NCBI GenBank assembly: GCA_012656075.1
Contig: JAAKBF010000048.1
Coordinates: 434,001-498,000, forward strand
Source of the DNA: Phytophthora hibernalis
Lineage: Eukaryota; Oomycota; Peronosporomycetes; Peronosporales; Peronosporaceae
DNA: 64,000 bases
Direction: 5' to 3'
The position numbers and the translations under genes were made by a program. A model generated the notes under the pieces. The model saw nothing but the letters and a program-made list of their open reading frames with translations, had not been told where the DNA came from and made no database searches. Shown here in pieces: positions 1 through 13,200 of this stretch (its first letter is position 1; every line of letters begins with the position of its first letter).

Positions 1-2834
1 CGTTGCTTCTCTGGTCTTCGCGATAACCAATCGGCGCAAAATCGCTGGTTCGCTTGCGATGCTCTATCTGCTGCGTGGATCATGCGCCTACATGAGTGCT
101 CCATGCACTTTGCTCCCTCTTAGCGATGTTTTGCATGAGCTGATCGAGCAAGACGCACACTCATGTGATCTAGTCGAGCTACGAGTGTAGCTCTAGCGTT
201 ACTTTCCGAGCAGCCTCTTTCCTAGAGACTATGTTTTTCGACCTTCAGTGCTAGGCTCCCTTTGCCTCTACCAGTTTGCTATGAAGTACTTTCGGCGAAA
301 ACTAACCCAGTCAACAGCAGCATCCAACCTATTTTTCCTGGCCACCCACTGCATAGCTCATTTTGCGCTGGATACCATCAGGCAGAAGTCGTTCCGGTCG
401 TCACTGGTGTGCGCATGCCATACTTGGACTCCGAAACACCTCGGGAGCTCGTCGTCAAGCGCAGCCAATGCGCGCTCGTACTGTTCAAACCCTTTCGAAG
501 CGTCCTGGACCTAGTCAGCGATTCGACGTGCGAGGCGGCGTGGATCAACGCGTACTTCCTATGGGAACCCACGCGAACGATCTTTGTCCGCGAGATCATG
601 GCTAATATGGACGACTACTATCGCGCAAGGATACAAGCAAAAGAAGAATACGATAACACCGAGCTGGACGATGAAGCTGACAGTGACGAAATCATCGGTA
701 CCCGCAGTGATGTTGAAGCAGCAATTGACGAAATTGCATATGCCGATGTGACTTCAGCAGACGCTAGAGTCAACGACTCATTTCTTCTACTTGATGAAAA
801 TGCTGTCAGTAGTGCAAGCGAGTCGAGGTTGCCAGTCTTCCCGACTTTAAAGTCTGACTCAATCACATCATGCACCGTGTACCAAGAGCGCTTGCTTGCG
901 AGTGCACACAGTAAAGTCGACAGCTCGATTCATTTAACCCATAACGAGCGTGTACTGGATATACCAATCAACGAACTAAAGCAATGGGTGAAGGATTCGG
1001 CAACCGACGAAGCTGAGTCTTCACCGACCTAGCGAACCGCTAATGAAGGACCTGTCGACGTGATTGAGCTCATTCAACGCACACTAGACTCGGATCGCGA
1101 GTGGTTGCCGCCGAGCGAGCAGCATGACGGTCTACCACTATGCCCGTACTCGACCATCAGCAATGTCTCCAGAGCATGCAAGCTCAATCAACGTCAGCAT
1201 GTCGCCTTCTCCCTCGTCGCAACTGCGCTACTTGAACGCTTCAAGCAGCAAGAACACGCCAATACCCACGAATCGGCTCGATACCGAACCAATGCTTTCA
1301 AGTCGCGGCTACGAGATGATCAGCTGCTCATGTTCCTCGGCGGCACTGGTGGCACTGGCAAAAGCCGCGTCGTCGACGCCATCGATGCATTCAGCTCGAG
1401 CTGGTATCGCAGCAATTGCTTTGTAAAAACGGCACTTACTGGAAAAGCGGCCACGCTCATCGTTGGACGTACGCTCGCGAGTTGCATGGTCCGACTAGAG
1501 CAACAAACAAATGGCACCACTGGATGTCCTCGTCATCGACGAGGTCTCCATGATGAGCAAGTCCAAATGGCTGAAACTCGACAAGCTACTGCGCCGCTAC
1601 ATGCAGGTCGAGAACGTCCCGCTCGATGGCATTCACGTCGTGCTGGTTGGTTATTTTCGTCAGATGCCGCCAGTGTAATCAGACCCCATTTACGTCGACC
1701 CCGTCAACAAAACGAAGCCGAGCACAGCCGACGAGGAAGGCTTCGAGCTGTGGCGAAAGATTACGACGGTCGTGGTTCTTGAGGTGTCCGTGCGCTTCCG
1801 CAACGACCCCGAGTGGCCGGAACGCTCGATTGGGAGTATGGACCCCTGAATTCATAGACATGATTAACGCGCGCGTTATCCAGGGCATCGAGCACGACGC
1901 CACTCAGTCGCTGCAAGACGAACTTGGAGCCTCGGCCGTATTCGTGACGCCTGAGAATGCAACTCGCTTGGACATAAACAATGCATTCGTCACGAAGACC
2001 GCGTCGATGCTGCCCACCAACGTATACCCCGTTCGCGTGGTGGCCAACTTCAAAGGCGCGCTCAACGACTTGAGCCAGAGCGACCTCCGATACGTACTCA
2101 GTCTGCCCGACAACCGCTTTGGCAGGATGGCACCGTACCTTGACCTGATCGACGGCATGCCAATCCAGTTTACCCAGAACGTCACCACCGTTAAGGTCGT
2201 CACGAATGACACACTCGGGCGTCTCGAGTACGGTCACTTCCACGCTGGGACACAGTTTCAACTCATTCGCGATGAAGCGACTGGCACAATCGTACAGATA
2301 CCGAGCCGGCCACCTGACTACGCCATGTTCCGAGTCCCGAGACCACAGGCAACAGCAATCCGGTCAGGCGTTGACCCCGAATTGTTTCCTGTTTTCTTTA
2401 CAACCGAGGCCTACTATAAGATGACTATCAAACTCGCGGTGGTGCTGAACGGCCAGCCTCGCTCCATCACGGTGCGACCGCAGCAATTCCCGTTCGTCTG
2501 CGTTGTCGGTTCGACGGTATACAAAGTGCAAGAGGAAACACTCGACTCCGTGGTCGTGACGGACTGGAAATCAACTCAGATAGTGATCAATAAGCCCCAG
2601 CAAACGTACTTTCTCGTTTCACGGGTGACTACGCGGCATTGATGGATCGCAATGGCACCAATGACAGCAAAGCTTGCACCATGGTCCAAGCCGCCCACAC
2701 ACGCACTACAAGAAGAACGACTTCAGCACCTAAGTGATCTCACGCTAGCGGGTTTCCACCTGCCAGTGACCACCGCCAACGTGACCGATACTTCGATGGA
2801 AATAGTCTTCAATCCCGAAAGGGAAAACCTATAA
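1..2834 (+). pseudogene. Helitron/PIF1-type helicase, degraded, truncated by window edge
   Basis: Conserved protein pieces run through several frames. Positions 1-197 encode a segment resembling the N-terminal part of Helitron-type proteins (TNRRKIAGSLAMLYLLRG) and end in a stop. 262-1032 continues it. 1060-1520 holds a Walker A motif (GGTGGTGKSR near 1341). The next frame (about 1510-1680) holds Walker B (VLVIDEVSMM) and a GYFRQMPP block where PIF1 helicases usually have GDFxQLPP. 1860-2642 carries the C-terminal helicase part ending in TYFLVSR, and a further piece reaches 2834. PIF1-family helicases unwind DNA 5' to 3'; in Helitrons the domain drives rolling-circle transposition. At least three frameshifts and internal stops make this copy dead. 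The Rep nuclease domain, if it existed, lies outside the window, so a non-Helitron PIF1-like family protein cannot be excluded. Confidence 0.8.
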
Positions 2835-4227
2835 ATCATCTAGCTAGCCAGCACCTAGCATGAACACAAATGTAAGCAACCAACACCATGCATTGTGAAT
2901 GAACGCACACAAAACCCTACCTGATGCTCGCACATCTTGCGGTAGACGACCCCACGCACGAAATGATCACACGAATCCGACCTATTCCCGTCCTTGATTC
3001 GCCGTCTACCACTGTACCCATATGCACTCGCAGGCTTCTGTTCACGGCTTGTCGTTCCCGTCAACCACCCCGTCATCGCTCCTCTGCTGCAAGCAGCAGA
3101 GGTATCCCGTCCGTCCGTGCGCCCGCCAACCACCCGCCAACTCGCCCGCAAATGCCGCGCGTGCGCGCGCACACAGACGTATGAAGCGTCGACGTCCACT
3201 CGCCAATCGCCCGCCAACCCGCCCCGCGTATGGCGAATGGCTCCAGAACTGAAACGGCACTCCTCCAGGTCGCTCGAATGTGTCAATCACCCAAAAACCC
3301 AAAACCAAAAATGTTGTTCGATTACAGAGACATTTCACCACTACGCCAAACGATAGTTCTTCGAACTACAAAATCACCGCGTGAAATGTGTCGTTACCGA
3401 AATATGACTGGAAAAATAGATTTCTACTGGGAGGGATACTGTGGCATTTTTATCTTCATGGTATGTCAGTAAGCAGCGGGTTTGGTGTTTCGTAGTTCGA
3501 CGTTGAAACGTAACTTTACTTTAGTTGCCTATTCACCATTAATTGGCAAGTAGATTGAGCAGTTCATGGTTTGTGGTGGGTAAAACTTCGTTGCATTGGC
3601 GAATGATAATTTTGGTTAAAGATAAGCGCTACAAGTGAGTATCAATGGACGAATAGTTCCAGCTGCAATGCTTGGTGAGTGGCTTTAAAAGGGTTGAACA
3701 CATCTAATTTAGCTAGAAGAGTTGGCCGTTTTTTAATGGAAGTTGCTAGTGGTACAAAACAGGAAGGATGGTCAAATGTATTTTACGCTGGTCAATTATG
3801 GAAATTACCAAATCTCGTTTTTCAAAATCGTGCGCGCGGCTGCCACCCAACTCATTATCGATTCTCCCGCTTCGCAGCACAGTCGCCCCCTCCGTCCGAG
3901 CTACACGCGTGAGGCTGACGCTACACTCCTCGCACCGCCGCTGCCTCTGCTGCTCGTACGTCTACAAACAACGACGGAAAAGACGACCTTGACAGGTGTT
4001 AACACTGATAGTATAGAAAAGATAACGTGGGCGACTGAAAAAGACGACGTCAGGTATAATGCATTCGGATTGGTTAATACTAAATTTAAAAATCAAAAAC
4101 AAAAACGACTAATAATTAGTAATCAAAAAGGCAGGCGTAGCAAGTGAAAGTGCATCTCTCCTCTTGTAGGAAGCTTGCTGTCCCATTTGAAAATGAGAGC
4201 ATACCGACCTTCCCACACCCGGACTAT
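2835..4227. other. gene-free interval
   Basis: No coding sequence can be supported. The left part (about 3090-3240) is GC-rich with repeated CCGCCAAC-type words; the rest becomes AT-rich. It may be the trailing non-coding part of the upstream element, but no terminal hairpin plus CTRR end could be fixed. Confidence 0.5.
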
Positions 4228-4307
4228 CGTCTGTCACCAGTCATTTTATTAGAGTCCACAACTTTTTCGTCTGTCACCGGTCATTTTATTAGAGTCCACA
4301 ACTTTTT
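4228..4307. repeat. 40-bp tandem duplication
   Basis: Two adjacent 40-base copies (4228-4267 and 4268-4307) starting CGTCTGTCACC differ at one base (A/G at the twelfth position). No coding role is visible. Confidence 0.9.
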
Positions 4308-5968
4308 TGATTGGGTAAAATTAATGTATGGACGACAAAACAATACAAAATGAAGTCGTCTTTTTGTGTCGTACGTATTTTTCCGTCGTTATTTGGACCG
4401 CTTAATGCTCGTATTACTTAAGTGATGAATGCTGTGGTGTTGGGTTTTGGGGCGCTCGGTCGCCAGTCGGCAAGGTTGCCCTTGCTGAAAGAAAGTGACC
4501 GGCGTGCCCTGATTGGCGGATTACATTTCCCGCGCCACAGTGACTACGATAGTTTAGTGACCGAGGTCTCGGTTGGGTATAATAAGTTTTAAACCCTCGT
4601 TTGTACTCATGTCAGTTTCGTACCCTCGGTCTTATAGAGCCGGATACAGGATCACATACTGGGATCTGTTCACACTGGATATTTGTATTTACGTATAGGA
4701 CTAGCTATTGGATTGACTACAGAGGCTCTCAGAGCCATAGATCAACAGAAATAAATCAGCAGTCTTCCTTCCAAGTCACCAAGGGTTAAATCCGTCTTCG
4801 GTAAGTCTAGCTAGCTTATCTTAGGGTCTGGATACGCTCGGCTTGTGGGATGCTGGTCAGCGAGCCCAAGGTACATTGAACCGATGGTTTGTTGCTGGTC
4901 AGTCCAAGAGATTGGAGTGGCCGAGTGTTGGGAGCGACGAGAAGCGTCGTTCGCTATATATTATAGTGGAACCGAGTGTTCCATACATATTTTACTACCC
5001 GCCGAGGTTTTACCTTGGCAAACCCGTATTAGGCTTGACGGCCGGTACCCTTGACTGCGGGGATTCGCGCGAAAGCACAATATTGCATACTAGCCCTCGC
5101 TCGTGGCTAGTCGTGCAGTTATGGGGTTGGCCTAATACAACCTAGGTGTACAGAGGGCTCACATCCAACCCGGCGTAAGGGATCGTTCCTGGTCTTCAGG
5201 TTTGATCCAACGCTCGTTGACCTGACAAGGGGAAGCGAGTGTTGTCGGTGGGACTCATATCATTTGGTAGTGAGAACTTCTGCGTGATCCTACGCGACAA
5301 TGCTTACTCGTGTCTATACAGAGGCCTCAGAGAGACCGTTTGTAACCGAAGGAGAGCGGAGGTCTGCAATGGGCGGCGCGTGGGCCGGCGTAGTCGCCCT
5401 CACGAGGAGGTATTTATTTTCCTAGAAACCGCGCCTGGACGAAGCCGATGACTTAGAGTAAGGCGCAAGGGGTGGGGCAGGACGCGATGAGGCCCTCCCC
5501 GCTGCGCCGTCGTTAAGTCCACAGGCGAGAGCCAACGCGTGCGTGTCCGCCCCGTGCCCGCCTCGCCCCTTCCCGTCTCGTTAGATGCATCTTTGATTGT
5601 AAAAATAAAAACCCGGATACGTTTTACAAGACGGCTACCATGATATGCTCGTATACACTAGAGATGGCGTAGATCGAAGGCACGGTGCCGCGCGAGCACT
5701 AGCTTCGTGCGCTCAGACAACTTCGCCTGAACGGCTCTCAGTATCAATGGACCAATGGACGGACGCCACTGCGAGCCGTTTGCGCAACCTTGAACTTGAT
5801 ATTTCTAAATATATCTCCGGATGGGGTAAGTTTTGAAACATACTGAGAGATATGGTTTGCACACGTACAAACTGTTTTGTACGTATGTGTACCAGTTTGC
5901 ACGTGATTTGTACCTCTTAGCACGGCTATGTCTGACCGTTTTGTTCCACTAGCACGAGCCTTTTTCAA
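4308..5968. other. repeat-like non-coding DNA, possible LTR remnants
   Basis: No real gene is visible. Two stretches begin TGTTGGG (about 4439 and 4926), and the block ends in an AT-rich segment followed by ACAAGACGGCTACCA near 5640, which together resemble long terminal repeats. I found no matching target-site duplication around 4926-5640 and no gag-pol, so the LTR reading is weak. The piggyBac element starts immediately to the right. Confidence 0.3.
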
Positions 5969-6559
5969 TTAACCTCTCCAAACCGGGAGCCAAAAGTAAA
6001 GCTTAAACTGCATTTGCAGCTTAATTTGACTTGACATTTGTAAATAAAGGGTTAGGGTAAAACCAAGTGTACGGTTCGAAGATTCGCTCAGTGGTACAGC
6101 CTTAACCTGCATGATGAAGACGATTCTCTCGGCAATATGTTGCATACTGCAGTACAGGACGGAAAAGGACAGTCTACAAAGCCCCCGAACAGAAACAGCA
6201 CCTTAGCTGTTTCCCATTTTCCAAAACTCGAAACTTAAAACTCCCCATACAAATTCCATATACCCAAGATGGGGTGTCACCTTTACAGTGTAGCACAAGC
6301 AGTGTACAGACTTCCATGTTCTTTACAAAAGTCAAGTAGTGCGTTTACAGCCGTTGGTGTAATCCACCGAAACAGGTAACTGGGGCAGAATCCATGCGCC
6401 GATGATGCATTTCAGGATGAGATATGGGTGAAGACAGACACTGATGCAGAAGGTCAACGTACAGTGTACGGTACAACCTGAACCCAGCAGATGACGCATT
6501 CAAAGAAGGAACAACATACAATCGACCAATCCAGAATGTATGCAGCTTAAAGCCAGGAT

Positions 6560-9500
6560 AATATGCATCTTAGTGCCTACGATGTCGTGCGGCGTCTCTT
6601 GCAAGACGCCAGCGTCGCTGGAGTACCAGGCACGTCTGCCGCCTTGCGACGTATTCGAATGACCTTTGCATTGTCGACCGGGATCAGCTTTCCATTCATC
6701 CCTTCCTTGTGCTACACATCCCAGCAGGTCATGGCAACCCAGCGCACTTGGCGACGAACTCTCATGTAAAGGAAGCCCGGCCCCTTTTCGTTGCAGTCGC
6801 CACAGAAATAGCTCGTTGTCGAGGCGGGTTGAGTGTCTGTACGAAGCACGGACACGTGCGCTGCCGTCGCTTGGCTTGCGTGCCCTTATTGCGCCATCCA
6901 TCCACCTGACGTATGGTGTGTGCGGTTGTCGGACTGGCTCCGGTCTTGATAGGCTCGCACGCGGGTGTAACAGGGGGACGCTGCGTGCCGAATGTGTTGG
7001 CCTCATTCATGTCCGTCGCCTGCAACCGACAGTAAATGTAACTTCTTCATGAACTTCACGTGAATCAAAGGGCGCGATTCCTTGTTCTTGTGGTATGCCT
7101 TGTGAACTATGTGTCCATTCACTATCGCCAAGTCAATCAGACCCCGCGTCAGTGACTTGTAGTACTTTTAGAGCCTTAGCGCGCTGGAGTGAGTATCTCT
7201 GGGGCCGCAGCCGATCGTGCACGTCCACGCCGCCCATGAACGCGTGATAGTCTTTCACGACTCGAGGACATGGGACCTCCGCTTGTGTCGCACCATCTTG
7301 TCGTGTCACTCGCTACCTCCAGTGGAGAGGAAATGAACAGGGCGCGAATCCCACCAGCTAATAGCCTTCATGCTCGGTACAAGCTTTGATATAGCCACGT
7401 ACGCGCGATTTGAGCTGGACGAGTTTTCTTCATCTCAATTACGCGTTTGCAATATCCCAACCGGTTTGTCATGATCGTCCCCACACAGTAAAAGCCCATG
7501 AGCAGTAGTTGGATAGCTAAAGCCACCGATGTGTAGAAGCGGTCAATGACGACCAGTCTCATGCCCTCCCTCTTAGCGTCTGGCCCAAAGGCAGCGAGTA
7601 GGTTTCGGACAACGGCAGCGGGCCCCGATTTCATATCAGGGTTATGTGCATCACTGGCATGTTGCTTCTTGCCAAAATATACCTCAAACCTGTTGATATA
7701 CAGCATAAGAAAACATAAAACGTCAGCTAAAACTGCATAATGCATTTTAATTCAAAGTCAAACCCAAAACAATCTTACCGGATGTAGTACGCAGTTTCTG
7801 CACTGCACAACATGAAGAGCTTGGTGCCCCATTGGTGGGGCTTGTCCTTCATGTACACGCGCATTTTGTTGAAGGACGAGCGGCTCGGTAAGACAGCTTC
7901 GTCAAAAGCCAGATGGGCTGGTACAACATATCCACGCGCAAACGTGCGTTGAAGCACCTCTACCAACTTGCGGATCTTCCAGGCGCGGTTGGTCCGGGCT
8001 CGAGGGTCGCTGTTTGGGTTGGAGTGAAGGCTGCGTGATATCTCCATGAATCGATCCCGTGCGAGCACTGAGCCAACGCACCCGTGCAAGATCGCACCCT
8101 CGTCAGTAGTCTTCCAGTGATTAGCAAGTTTTTCATGATTGGGGGCGATTGTCCGTGCTATCAGTAACCCAACCAATTGACACAGCTCGTGTGGTAGGAC
8201 CGGTTTCATTTCTTGCTGGATGTCGCGCCTCGTCTTTCTTGGAAGCTCCGAATTCAACCGCTGCTTTCTTCGATACCGTCGATACGATTCATTAATTCGT
8301 AGTTGCAGTATCTCCCGGTGATATTCATAAGAACATGCAGCGCAGCGCGACAGGCATAAAGTAGAAAAACGGCGCAATCGGCGAGTCTCCTTTCGCAACA
8401 CATCGGCGTTAGGTCCCGAGTAGCCTTGGCGAAGCCCTGGGTAGCTGGAGCTGTTGTCCACTGGCTTGTACGAGGTCATCATGTAGGCATAAGTATCTGG
8501 TTCAATGACGTCTTCCCAACCGGACGCCGACATTTCACGCAAGACCTCGTTCTTGAGATTGCCAGCGAGGACTTGAACTTCATCGCCAAAGCTACCCAGA
8601 AAGTTCTCCACAAAGAGAACCTCTGCTGCGATCTCCTGCTCGGTGTCTTCAGGATCGTCAATGGCATATTTTGGAACACAGTAAATCTCGAGGTCTCCGT
8701 CCGAGCCGTACTCGCCAGCTTCGTCACGCGAATCAATTGCGCCAAATTGAGGCGCGCCATCCCCATCTTTCTCAAGATTCAAATCGTCATCGTTGTCGGC
8801 TAGCAGCTCGTTGGTAAATGTACTAGCTTCACCGTCATCGTCGCCATCATCTACAAACGAACCAGCACACTAAATTCAGTATTCAGGATGACATACACCA
8901 CAAGATTCAGCATACGCTGCAGCAGTATTCAGCATATTATGCTGCATAATATGAAGTGTAACATTCAGCTTACAGTTTCCTCGATCACTTCGTGATTCTG
9001 CCGACTGTGTGGAGACTTCATCGTTCATCGAGGGAGAATCATGCTCGGAATAAAGCGGAGTGTCATCTTGAACGTGTGGAGATGTGGAAATCAGGGAAGC
9101 GATTGGGCTGGTGCGACGAATACGACGGGGCGGCGAGCTAGCCATCGGACTCGCCGTACTCATCAATGAACGACGAGTGGTCGCGAAGCGCGAGGTCTTC
9201 GTTGTGCAGGCCTTGGAGCGGGTGATGAGGCTGCAGATCGCTCTGATGTTGCCATCGTCGTATGCGGCCCACGCGGCGATGCGTCCACTTGCCCGGGCAG
9301 CGAGAGTTCAGGCACGACAGTAGCAATCGGTTGGACTATCACGACAGCTTGAGCTCCAGCTTCAGCAGCATCAATATCTGCAGCGTAGTTTTCGCGAACA
9401 ATCTGGGCAGCTGTGCATCTCCTGGAACGCCGGTTTGAGCTGGAGTACGACTTCGAAGAACTACATAGCACACACAGAGATGTTAGACGATGATGTAGCA

Positions 9501-9846
9501 CGTAAGAATTCAAAATAAACGAACTGTTCACGTAGTATTCGAGCACGGCTTCCTCGCCACGGAAGTAGTCGACGCCTTCTGCACCCTTTGCATCCCCACC
9601 AGGCCGGATATAAAAGTAACGGTCGTCCAGGCTTCGTCTTGGCGGTGGTTTGCACGTCCATCCGTCCTGCTTCAGATCCCTCCAGATGGACTTGAAGGAT
9701 AAGTCGCGCGACGTAACCTCGCTGTCCCGCAACACTTTGCCTTGAGGCCGCACCATCCTTGTCCGCGACTTGAGCTCTGGCGCGCGAAATTCTCGAATGA
9801 CGAAAGATTGGAAAAGGCGGTAAAGGTGGGTGCGGCTGTGTGCCAC
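6560..9846 (-). pseudogene. piggyBac (PGBD-like) transposase, broken
   Basis: Three blocks line up in order on the minus strand. 9846-9163 has an oomycete piggyBac-associated N-terminal segment (FKSIWRDLKQDGW, YIRPGGDAKGAEGVDYF). 8782-7775 has the start of the DDE domain (HLAFDEAVLPSRS, KPHQWGTKLFML). 7689-7368 continues it (FEVYFGKK, VVIDRFYTSVALA). A clean GT-AG intron (7778 down to 7690, 89 nt) joins YYIR to FEVYFGKK in phase, as expected for this family. Downstream (about 6830-6600) lie remnants of the C-terminal Cys-rich finger (TSYFCGDCNEKGPGF) interrupted by a stop at CWDV. The usual first ATG would be near 9756. Frameshifts between blocks and the late stop imply no functional enzyme, although the element ends survive. 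Confidence 0.85.
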
Positions 9847-10069
9847 CCAATCGGGACGTCCCCGTTACTTCTATAAACTAATGCACGGCCCAAAGATTTC
9901 AGAAACCTCCCAAAAGCCATCAGATACTTTTAGACAAAATACCTGCCCTATTCTCTTTGGTATAAAATGTCGCGAACATAAAAAGTCACTTCGTTATCTT
10001 AAAGTTTACGTACCGTATGCGTCTTGACGAGGGAAAATACACCCCTTACAAACTCCAAGTCTAAATTTG

Positions 10070-10095
10070 CTTAAACTGCATACATGCAGTTTAAG
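10070..10095. repeat. perfect 12-bp inverted repeat, 2-bp spacer
   Basis: CTTAAACTGCAT and its exact reverse complement are separated by AC. It sits 42 bp inside the right end of the piggyBac element. A diverged version occurs 29 bp inside the left end (from 6002). It could be a subterminal transposase-binding site or a transcription-stop hairpin. Confidence 0.75.
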
Positions 10096-10222
10096 AAAAT
10101 TGGATATCCTGCATTATGCAGCACCCGGTTTGGAGGGTTAAAGGAACTATGTGGAAAACTTGGAAGTGTAAATTGTCTAGCTTTCATTGCATTAATATAA
10201 CGAAAAGAAGACCGTACCGAAT

Positions 10223-13200
10223 CTAGGATGACATGGCAATTTCTTCTAGCCCTGAAAGACTCTTTGCAACACTCTCGGCTCCACTCACCAGACAGTTGAG
10301 TAACAGCTGCTCCTCCATAGAAGTACGCTCGTAGCGCTTGTCGGTGAGGAGCCATTCCACGTAAGCAGCTTTCATGTGTGCAACGATCTCGGAAGTTGAA
10401 AAGTCCTCGATGTTCAAGACATTGTACTCACGTCGAATGAACACGGATGCGTTTTCGGATGGAAAATGCTAGTTTCATGGTCATCCTGGTCTCGAGATAC
10501 ACAAGTCGACATGGCAGGCGCTGCTACTTCAATGATTGTAGCTGGTGTCGATGTTTCCGTCGTCTCTGATAAACATTGGTTGACAGTTTGTGGTACAACA
10601 TCCGATAAAAGTGCAGGCTTCCTGGGCTTCACTCTTCGATACACCTCCACTTCCAGTTTTAGTCCATGTTCAATCGCATCCATGAACTCCTCGAAGGATA
10701 CTGTTGTGCAACCAGGTCTCCCAACTATGCTCATGAACTCTTGAACATACTTGTGGGTTACTTCCTCTTTTACCCCTCCAGACTGCGCGAAAACAGTCCC
10801 AAGCATTACAGCTACATCATCCGAGCTCAGCTCCCCACTACAGTCTTTGTCTGCCAACCGAAAGGCTTCTTTCATTTGCAGGAATATAGCTGTTTCGTCT
10901 GGATCTGAATAACGGAACCTGTCACTGAATATCATCTGCATGGTTTCAAAGTTGTCTCGCACGAGAGACTGAAAATGCCTGCTCGACAGCTTCCACTTGG
11001 CATGACTATCTACGTCGTCATCAATATCATTTTCTTCAGTTTCGTTGCGAATGTCGGCTGAATTCAGACTCACCCGGTTCTGCACCACACGAAAATGAAA
11101 CCAGCGGAGCAACTTGAAGAGAAGGTAGTTGTTGTTCAGTAGACGATGCGAAATATCAAGCACACGCTTATACTTTTTAGCAGAAAAGTCGGGTCTCCAC
11201 AATAGTGGTTCAGCCTGTGCATCTACAAGTAATTGACGCTGCGATTCAATCTTGTCTGGAATATCGACTACTAGCAGGTGACGAACCCCTGCCATGGTTG
11301 CTTCATCCATATCAACAGAGCTGGATAGATGATGTCCAAATAGTAGATCGAAAGATTTTTGGTGCAGCTTCAGGGTGTCCAATATGCTATGACGTAGTAA
11401 TGTAATTGCGCTCCTCGGAAAAATTAACGTTTCCACGGATATGAATATGAGGACAGCCACGGAAGTTTGAGCGAGACTCGAGTAGGAAGTGATAGCTATG
11501 GAGCTGGAGCTGTCAGACCCATTTGGATAGCAAATATCGGTTTGACGGAGTAGGGTGTCGGATGCAACAAAAGCAGCCACCATGCCGCCGTAGGCACCGT
11601 AGCCGCGTCCAAAGTATACGTACATACACATACCTACCCATATGAACATCACAACGTCGGATAGTATGACACTCAAGTACTCAGGGTCGCACATTTGCAC
11701 GAAAAAGAACTTGAAGACCGATGGAACGACACTTCCAGCAACCACACCGCCAACACGATTCACTGTCGTGCGAAACGAACTTCCAAGATGGCCACCTAAA
11801 ATGTATGCGATGGTCGTGGCTGTTGATGCACTGTAACCAAACACACCGACGCAAAATGCTACTCCAGCCATGATCGCAACTGTAACTTTCAGCGCATTTA
11901 CCCACAGCGTTGGGTCCTTATAGTAAGCACGATCAACGAATGATTTCAGAGACGCCCGCACAAATGATCGCACCCGGTGTGGATCCGTGTACACCTTGTT
12001 GTTGTAGGACTGCTGGAAATTGACAAGCGTGCTACAGAATGAGTTCAGCGAGAAAAGGAAAAGGTTGAGCGGCACATTTCCTGCCACTTCCTCGGGTGTA
12101 ACTTTTTCCTTGCGCAGAGTTTTTCGATACTTGTACAGTGTCATTTCCACTTGATTTTCTAGAGCCCCTAGTGACTTCAGGTCAAGGTCTGTCACGAAAC
12201 ACAAGCAAAGTTAGAGCCTGTCACAAAATAAAAACTTGCGCAGCAACTTACGTGGAGATAAGGCATGGACTTCACGAGAGATTTCGTTCAGTAAATCGTT
12301 CGACCGCATCTGAATGATATACATTTCACGCTTCAGAACGCTCATGTATGTCATATGCAATCGTCCATACTCCTCCAGTTTCATTGCATAGCTGAGTGTG
12401 CGCAGGTCTGCAATAAGTGATCCGGCCAGCTTTACGTAGTTACGACTCATCACTCGATTGAACTTGAGGACATAGTGAAGTCCAAAACACTGCTCCCACC
12501 ACGCATCATCCAGTAGTGTCACCATTCGACGATGACGTGCCTCGGCAGCGTCAAATTTGTGCCGGAGCCGAAGCTTGAGAAATTCCACGTTCTCGACATT
12601 TTTGCTTTTGAAGCAGTATGAGTCAATGATGATATTAAGTAGTTCCAGCAACTCTGCAGCGACTACCTCCGAGTCTTCACGTAATCGAGCAATCGCGCTG
12701 AATAATTCAAGGCAGATACGTTGGAACAGATATTAGTACAGATGCAACTTGTAATGCTGAAAACGTGCAACTTACAAAATCGGGTATGGGAAGCACATCG
12801 TTACCACTGATATCAAAGCGCCAAGGACTCCGACGATGGCAAAGACGCGTAGGTTGCGCAAAATGTTGCTCGTGTCAAAAAGCTCATCGTCAATTCTTTT
12901 AAGCTGACCAGAACTCAAAGGGTTGGCGGGGTTAATAATTGTAAGAGCTGCAATATTCAGCCATGCAAAAGGATTGTTAGTCTCATTGGACTGGAATTTC
13001 GTTCTGGTACGTAGAAATACTCACTGAAGTAAACATTGGTTCCTACTGCATACTTCCGCGTGTTACAGCGGAACGGCAAGACCATAACGGCGACAGTAAA
13101 TACGACAATCCAGGGTAGCGTAGCGATCAAGTCAGGTACATTCACCCAGTAGGAGCTGGAGCTCAAGGCCTTATTGATCATATAGTAATTTTTGTAGGGG

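Larger units (their letters stand above)
5969..10141 (-). mobile_element. piggyBac-type DNA transposon with TIRs and TTAA duplications
   Basis: The left end is TTAA (5969-5972) followed by CCTCTCCAAACCGGGAGC. The right end, read inward on the minus strand, is TTAA (10138-10141) followed by CCCTCCAAACCGGGTGC. The inverted ends match apart from one indel and one mismatch. TTAA duplications are the signature of piggyBac insertion, and the enclosed minus-strand pseudogene is a piggyBac transposase. The unit is about 4.16 kb between the TTAA sites. Each end also carries a subterminal CTTAAACTGCA motif (6002 and 10070) near its inverted copy. Its right end lies about 80 bp past the stop codon of the neighbouring minus-strand membrane-protein gene. 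Confidence 0.88.

Noticed and set aside
3679..4147. Open frames around 3679-4147 (e.g. QEGWSNVFYAGQLWKLPNLVF)
   Set aside because: No family recognised, overlapping frames equally open, no splice or start context.
4926..5640. Possible solo LTR starting TGTTGGG and ending CTACCA
   Set aside because: Flanking five-base words differ (CCGAG versus TGATA), no second LTR and no gag-pol sequence, so it is kept only as repeat-like DNA.
6048..6062. TTAGGG-like telomere word near the left piggyBac end
   Set aside because: Single GGGTTAGGG occurrence with no array; chance in AT-rich repeat DNA.
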